A DNA stretch of 7,089 nucleotides from CAZOWM01 sp964583615. GTDB lineage: Bacteria > Spirochaetota > B62-G9 > DRHN01. Both the position numbers and the translations under genes were made by a program. Shown piece after piece: positions 6,047 through 7,089 of this stretch. Numbering within the stretch: the first letter of the stretch is position 1; each line of letters starts with the position of its first letter. The DNA is taken from contig CAZOWM010000076.1 in the NCBI GenBank assembly GCA_964583615.1, positions 1 through 7,089 of the forward strand, given 5' to 3'. Below the pieces are notes generated by a model. It searched no databases and was not told the DNA's origin. It saw nothing but the letters and a program-made list of their open reading frames with translations.

Positions 6047-6098
6047 GGTTTATATAAGGCAAAGGGTTTTTGGAGAGCCGTTTGCCTGGTTATAAACC
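6047..6098 (+). promoter_or_regulatory. imperfect hairpin covering the transposase ribosome binding site and start
   Basis: GGTTTATA followed by AGGCAAA (6047-6063) can pair with TTTGCCT followed by TATAAACC (6081-6098), leaving a small asymmetric bulge. The 17-nt loop (6064-6080) contains the GGAG ribosome binding site, and the TTG start at 6082 lies at the base of the 3' arm. Pairing could limit transposase translation. As DNA, the same structure could instead be part of the element's end. Confidence 0.5.
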
Positions 6099-7089
6099 AA
6101 GGGGAAAAAATGTCATTCAGGAGATCCTTCAGGACCATTTCAAATCCTTTGAAGAAAACTATGACACACAATACTCAAAAAAGTACGGCAAATACAGGAT
6201 TATCCACATCAAGGAGACAGTCGAACGTTTCATTGAATGTGGAGACTACTCTAAAGGTATCGCACGGATTAAATGCACCAATACTCATTGCAAACATGAA
6301 TATTTTCGGCCTTTCATCGCTTCGCTCAAAGGGGCATGCAAGAGCTGGTATCTTTGCCCAAGCTGCGACCCACAGGATGTGGGAAGTGCGGGCGAGGACA
6401 GGATGTCCAAGAGCCTGCTAACCAGAAAAGGCTTCTGCTTTTCTCGGAGCACCTCTGGGGAAAACGTGCTCCTGAGGCTCCCTCACCGCCAGTTTGTATT
6501 TACCGTCCCCAAACTGCTTCGACCCTATTTCAAATATGACAAAAACCTCTTCGAAGAAGTTTCAAAGATCATATTTTCGATCATACGTGATTTCTATAAT
6601 GGAATAGGGAAAACAACAATAAAAACAGGGATTATTGTGTCGTATCAGCCCTTTGGAGATCTTTTGCGATTCAATCCACACTACCACTGTATCGTTTTGG
6701 AAGGAGGGATCGATGAAACAGGCTCTTTCCACCATATCCCATTACAAGATACCTCAAACCTCACCGAGGTGTTTCGGAGACGGGTGATACAGCTGTTTGT
6801 AAAAAAAGGTCTGCTCGATCGCGGTTTTGCGTTGAAGGTTCTTTCATGGAAGCACTCCGGGTTTTCGGTGGACAATTCCGTCCCGATTCCCGCATCGAGC
6901 AAAAAGGCTCGGGTAAACCCGAGCCAGTATATCGTCAGGCTTCCCGTGTCGCTACAAAAGATACTTTACGCTCGTTCAAACGGAACAGTAATATACAAGA
7001 CGAAATACAATGAATACTGGCAAGAAAATATCAAATTATTTAAGGCAAGCGGATTTAACACAGAACTTACAATGCATATACCGCCTAAG
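6082..7089 (+). CDS. IS91-family transposase (HUH rolling-circle type), 3'-truncated by the window, possibly degenerate
   Basis: 336 codons are open to the window end with no stop. The product is an IS91-type DNA transposase. Residues 1-60 (PGYKPRGKN, then helices) and a zinc-binding segment (Cys65, Cys70, Cys86, Cys92, Cys95; CPSC at 92-95) match the N-terminal domain. RLPHRQFVFTVPKLLRPYF (132-150) starts the catalytic domain. FNPHYHCIVLEGG (197-209) supplies the HUH-type His200 and His202; SWKHSGFSV (255-263) and PSQYIVRLPVS (280-290) follow, with Tyr283 the likely nucleophile. TTG at 6082 is chosen because GGAG (6072-6075) lies 6 nt away and homology begins there; the ATG at 6110 is in another frame. 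Residues 96 to about 127 are aberrant: a 53-bp insertion and one extra G shift the frame out and back. The family-like QKRLLLFSEHLW stretch is now in another frame. The protein may not be functional. Confidence 0.85.
   Translation, partial: MPGYKPRGKNVIQEILQDHFKSFEENYDTQYSKKYGKYRIIHIKETVERFIECGDYSKGIARIKCTNTHCKHEYFRPFIASLKGACKSWYLCPSCDPQDVGSAGEDRMSKSLLTRKGFCFSRSTSGENVLLRLPHRQFVFTVPKLLRPYFKYDKNLFEEVSKIIFSIIRDFYNGIGKTTIKTGIIVSYQPFGDLLRFNPHYHCIVLEGGIDETGSFHHIPLQDTSNLTEVFRRRVIQLFVKKGLLDRGFALKVLSWKHSGFSVDNSVPIPASSKKARVNPSQYIVRLPVSLQKILYARSNGTVIYKTKYNEYWQENIKLFKASGFNTELTMHIPPK
6367..6419 (+). repeat. palindromic insertion of about 53 bp within the transposase zinc-finger region
   Basis: Compared with the expected family sequence (CPSC followed by NQKR), 53 extra bases separate CPSC (ending 6366) from the codons for NQKR (from 6420, other frame). 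The extra segment contains two hairpins with the same core: CCCACA-GGA-TGTGGG (6369-6383) and GGACA-GGA-TGTCC (6395-6407). A further extra base in the G-run at 6457-6460 brings the frame back. The exact insertion borders are inferred, not measured against an intact copy. Confidence 0.6.

Larger units (their letters stand above)
5917..7089 (+). mobile_element. IS91-family element, 5' part only, boundaries not defined
   Basis: The element is recognised from its transposase. IS91-family elements lack terminal inverted repeats and target duplications; they move by rolling-circle transposition from an origin end to a terminus end. The left boundary is therefore not visible, and the start given is only the strong hairpin upstream of the gene. 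The right end is beyond the window. Whether it is active is unknown; the altered zinc-finger region argues for caution. Confidence 0.5.

Noticed and set aside
6110..6421. ATG-started 103-residue ORF at the transposase locus
   Set aside because: It is the wrong frame. The IS91 homology, zinc cysteines and HUH motif are in the frame starting with TTG at 6082.
6336..6539. 67-residue ORF overlapping the transposase
   Set aside because: It is not a separate gene. It contains the QKRLLLFSEHLW piece of the transposase, displaced by the insertion.

Overview
The window comes from a Gram-negative-type bacterium of moderate GC content. The lineage cannot be fixed from sequence alone. The ECF sigma operon, exported small proteins and an IS91-type element would suit Spirochaetota or Fibrobacterota, but this is a weak inference. 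The window has three blocks.

Block 1 (about 390-2960, plus strand) is a compact four-gene unit. An ECF-type promoter (GTAACC, 17 nt after AAC, then CGTC) precedes a small exported charged protein (451-897). A terminator-like hairpin follows, then a zinc-free-looking operon of three overlapping genes: an ECF sigma factor starting at TTG (995-1534), a single-pass membrane protein with an N-terminal anti-sigma-like segment and a C-terminal CBM48/AMPK-beta-type glycogen-binding domain (1512-2069), and an exported alpha-helical protein (2066-2959). The simplest reading is an autoregulated transmembrane signalling system in which an alpha-glucan-type binding module is part of the anti-sigma factor. 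The ligand, regulon and both exported partners are unknown. This is the best candidate for an undescribed system.

Block 2 (3006-5403, minus strand) is an L-arabinose catabolic operon, araB (ribulokinase) then araD (ribulose-5-phosphate 4-epimerase), 10 bp apart. No araA, transporter or regulator is in the window. The araB upstream region holds a perfect 109-bp tandem duplication (5437-5673). Each unit has two perfect 12-bp inverted repeats, so operator-like sites are present twice next to the start of araB.

Block 3 (about 5674-7089) is a stretch without a convincing gene, then the 5' part of an IS91-family (HUH rolling-circle) transposase that runs off the window end. It has no ATG at the right place. 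The best start is TTG at 6082, inside a hairpin. Its zinc-finger region carries an inserted palindromic segment of about 53 bp plus one extra base, so the global frame is restored but a conserved stretch is read in the wrong frame. Several hairpins with GGA-type loops lie in and near this element.

Bases 1-390 contain no gene that I can support.
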